Shown here: positions 41,906 through 43,816 of the stretch, piece after piece
Numbering within the stretch: the first letter of the stretch is position 1
Layout of the letters: every line of letters starts with the position of its first letter
Assembly: GCA_903823665.1 (NCBI GenBank)
Contig: CAIJTR010000145.1
Location: forward strand, 1-43,816
Length of the DNA stretch: 43,816 nt
From: an uncultured Rhodospirillales bacterium
Lineage (GTDB): Bacteria; Pseudomonadota; Alphaproteobacteria; Acetobacterales; Acetobacteraceae
Direction: 5' to 3'
Translations under genes and position numbers: made by a program
The notes under the pieces: model-generated
The model's input: the letters and a program-made list of their open reading frames with translations, nothing else
Told to the model about the DNA's origin: nothing
The model's database searches: none

Positions 41906-43585
41906 ATGCCGCACGAAGCCCAATACCCCAATAAGCTTGCCACAGCGCAGGCTTGGCAGACCCTCCAATCCCTCGCGCAACCGCCGCACTCGACCGATAT
42001 CAGGGCGCTCTTTGAGGCCGACCCGTCTCGTGCGGCGCGGTTCAGTGCTCGGCTTGATGATCTGACCATCGATTTTTCCAAGACCGCCATCGATCAGGCG
42101 GTCCTCGACGCGTTGCAGACTTTGGCCCGCAGTGCCGGGTTGAGCCCGTTCCGAGACCGGCTGTTCGAGGGAGCGCGCGTCAACGAGACCGAGGGTCGCG
42201 CCGCCATGCACATGGCGCTGCGCGACGGTCGTGCGGCGGGGCTTGGGGCGGACACGGCAACCGGCCGGGACGATGCCTCCGGGATCGCGGCCGATGAGTT
42301 GGCCAAGATGCAGGCGTTCGTGGCCCGAGTCCATGATGGTTCGCTGGTGGGCGCGACTGGCCTGCGCTTCACGCATGTGCTGAACATCGGCATCGGTGGG
42401 TCTGATCTCGGCCCGCTGATGGCCACCGAGGCGCTGACATTGGCGGATGGGCCGATCCTGCACCCCCGTTTCCTGTCCAACGTGGACGGTCTGGGCATGG
42501 CGGCCGTGGCGCGGGATTTGAACCCGGCGACGACTTTGGTGCTGGTGGCGTCGAAAACCTTTACCACCCAGGAGACGTCCACCAACGCCCATGCCGCCCG
42601 CGCGTGGCTGGTGGCAGCACTCGGTGAGGCGGCGGTGGGCCAGCATTTCGCAGCCCTCTCCACCAACCTCGACGCCGTGGCGAAATTCGGCATCAAGCCT
42701 GAGCATGTGTTCGGCTTTCGTGACTGGGTGGGTGGCCGTTTCTCCCTCTGGTCGCCGGTGGGCCTGTCGATCGCTCTCGCCGCCGGATGGCCCGCCTTCG
42801 CCGCGATGCTCAAAGGGGCTGCCGCGATGGACGAGCATTTCCGCTCTGCCCCGTTCGCCGAGAACCTCCCTGTGTTGCTCGCGCTGGTGGGCATTTGGCA
42901 CGTGGATGTCTGCGGCTATCGCGCCCATTGCGTGTTGGCGTATGACGACCGTCTCCGCCGCTTCCCCGCCTTCCTCCAGCAGCTGGAAATGGAGAGCAAC
43001 GGCAAGTCCGTTGGCCTCGATGGCCATCCGGTTCAGCACCCAACCTGCCCGGTGGTGTTTGGCGAGCCCGGCACCAACGCCCAGCACAGCTTTATGCAGC
43101 TGGTGCATCAGGGCACCTCCGTCATTCCCGTCGATTTCATCCTCGCCGCCAATCAGGACCATGGCAGCCCAGACGCGCATCGCATTCTCGCCGCCCACGC
43201 CTTCGCCCAGGCCGAGGCGCTGCTGCGCGGCAAAACGCTGGCCGAGGTGGAGGCCGAAATGCGCGCGCGTGGCGTGTCCGACGCCGAGATCACATTCGTC
43301 GCCCCCCATCGCGTGTTCAGCGGCAACCGGCCCAGCATCACCATCCTGCAATCCCGCCTCGATGCCTTCTCGGTCGGCCGCCTGATCGCGCTGTATGAGC
43401 ACAAGGTCGCCGTCCAAGGCTGCGTCTGGGGCATCAACAGCTTCGACCAATGGGGCGTCGAACTCGGCAAAGTCCTGGCCGGCAACCTCCTCCCCGACCT
43501 TGCGCCTGGTGCCCCTCCCGGCGCGCATGATGGCTCGACCAACGCGCTCATCGCGCGCTTCCGGGCGCTGCGCCAAGAAGCATGA
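41906..43585 (+). CDS. pgi: Glucose-6-phosphate isomerase
   Basis: This 559-residue cytoplasmic enzyme interconverts glucose-6-P and fructose-6-P. Family motifs are [13 protein letters not shown] near residue 160, [15 protein letters not shown] near 215, [16 protein letters not shown] near 285, the signature region [20 protein letters not shown] near 390 and [18 protein letters not shown] near 510. Length is normal. ATG 41906 has GAGGTG about 6 bases upstream. It supplies fructose-6-P, the entry point to mannose-6-P and so to manC. The stop overlaps mutL (ATGA). Confidence 0.97.
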   Translation: MPHEAQYPNKLATAQAWQTLQSLAQPPHSTDIRALFEADPSRAARFSARLDDLTIDFSKTAIDQAVLDALQTLARSAGLSPFRDRLFEGARVNETEGRAAMHMALRDGRAAGLGADTATGRDDASGIAADELAKMQAFVARVHDGSLVGATGLRFTHVLNIGIGGSDLGPLMATEALTLADGPILHPRFLSNVDGLGMAAVARDLNPATTLVLVASKTFTTQETSTNAHAARAWLVAALGEAAVGQHFAALSTNLDAVAKFGIKPEHVFGFRDWVGGRFSLWSPVGLSIALAAGWPAFAAMLKGAAAMDEHFRSAPFAENLPVLLALVGIWHVDVCGYRAHCVLAYDDRLRRFPAFLQQLEMESNGKSVGLDGHPVQHPTCPVVFGEPGTNAQHSFMQLVHQGTSVIPVDFILAANQDHGSPDAHRILAAHAFAQAEALLRGKTLAEVEAEMRARGVSDAEITFVAPHRVFSGNRPSITILQSRLDAFSVGRLIALYEHKVAVQGCVWGINSFDQWGVELGKVLAGNLLPDLAPGAPPGAHDGSTNALIARFRALRQEA

Positions 43586-43816
43586 GCCGCATCCGGCTTC
43601 TCTCCGAAGCCGTCGTCAACCGCATCGCCGCCGGTGAGGTGATCGAGCGCCCCGCCGCCGCCGCCCGCGAGCTGGTGGAGAACGCGCTCGATGCTGGGGC
43701 CACCCGCATCCGCGTCATCATCGAGGGCGGCGGCATCGACCGGATCGAGGTCGTCGATGACGGCACCGGCATGACCAGCGAGGAACTCGCCCTCGCCGTG
43801 CAGCGTCACGCCACCA
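43582..43816 (+). CDS. mutL: DNA mismatch repair protein MutL (3' partial)
   Basis: Only the first 78 codons are inside the window. They form the start of the GHKL ATPase domain: [20 protein letters not shown], then [15 protein letters not shown] with the ATP-binding Asn, and VVDDGTGM. MutL couples MutS mismatch recognition to strand repair. ATG 43582 overlaps the pgi stop as ATGA. The gene runs off the end of the window and shows no damage in the visible part. Confidence 0.95.
   Translation, partial: MSRIRLLSEAVVNRIAAGEVIERPAAAARELVENALDAGATRIRVIIEGGGIDRIEVVDDGTGMTSEELALAVQRHAT

Noticed and set aside
40706-43576. A 956-codon reverse-strand frame across lspA to pgi
   Set aside because: It has no recognisable domain, covers several well-supported forward genes and has low-complexity composition.

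Overview
The window is GC-rich bacterial chromosome from an alphaproteobacterium. The family is probably Acetobacteraceae or another Rhodospirillales family. I infer this from GC-rich third codon positions, the block ribF-ileS-lspA-DUF3035 lipoprotein-pgi-mutL, a dispersed palindrome of the type common in alphaproteobacteria, and the mix of ExbBD/TonB, DUF1345 and M81-family genes. I cannot name the species. No rRNA, tRNA, CRISPR array, insertion sequence, integrase or prophage gene was recognised.

Layout. (1) 1-5.9 kb: a DsbD-type thiol:disulfide reductase whose 5' end is joined to the tail of a GGDEF domain, then a surface-polysaccharide block: a two-domain glycosyltransferase, an NDP-sugar epimerase/reductase and a divergent methyltransferase. 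(2) 5.9-11.6 kb: a small PsiF-repeat secreted protein, a D-2-hydroxyacid dehydrogenase, a hypothetical gene, a ketopantoate-reductase-like gene coupled to an M20 amidohydrolase, and manC (GDP-mannose synthesis). (3) 11.6-17.4 kb: an M81/MlrC-like protein that lacks metal-binding histidines, a DUF1345 membrane protein, a GT-C-type membrane glycosyltransferase and a flavin monooxygenase. (4) 17.4-21.7 kb: a hybrid histidine kinase, divergent from a PLP aminotransferase-fold gene coupled to trmO. (5) 21.7-26.2 kb: tonB, exbD and exbB (reverse strand) next to a TonB-dependent receptor. (6) 26.4-31.8 kb: a TetR repressor with a perfect operator, an RND adaptor and an RND pump in one operon. (7) 31.8-36.9 kb: 3-hydroxyisobutyryl-CoA hydrolase, an ABC-type ATPase with every catalytic motif lost plus one permease and a YaiI-family gene, a hydratase and a tandem GNAT protein. 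(8) 36.9 kb to the end: ribF, ileS, lspA, a DUF3035 lipoprotein, pgi and a truncated mutL.

How the genes work together. manC makes GDP-mannose, which the epimerase/reductase and glycosyltransferases could use for an exopolysaccharide or glycan. ExbB-ExbD-TonB energise the adjacent receptor. TetR probably controls itself and the RND pump. Many neighbours are translationally coupled through ATGA, GTGA, TTGA or TGATG overlaps.

The most unusual things are the pseudo-ABC module at 32.8-34.7 kb (Walker A, Q-loop, signature, Walker B, D-loop and H-loop all replaced in an intact frame), the M81 homologue without its metal-site histidines at 11.8-13.3 kb, the GGDEF/DsbD junction at about position 110, and a repeated pattern of inverted repeats without U-tracts after stop codons.
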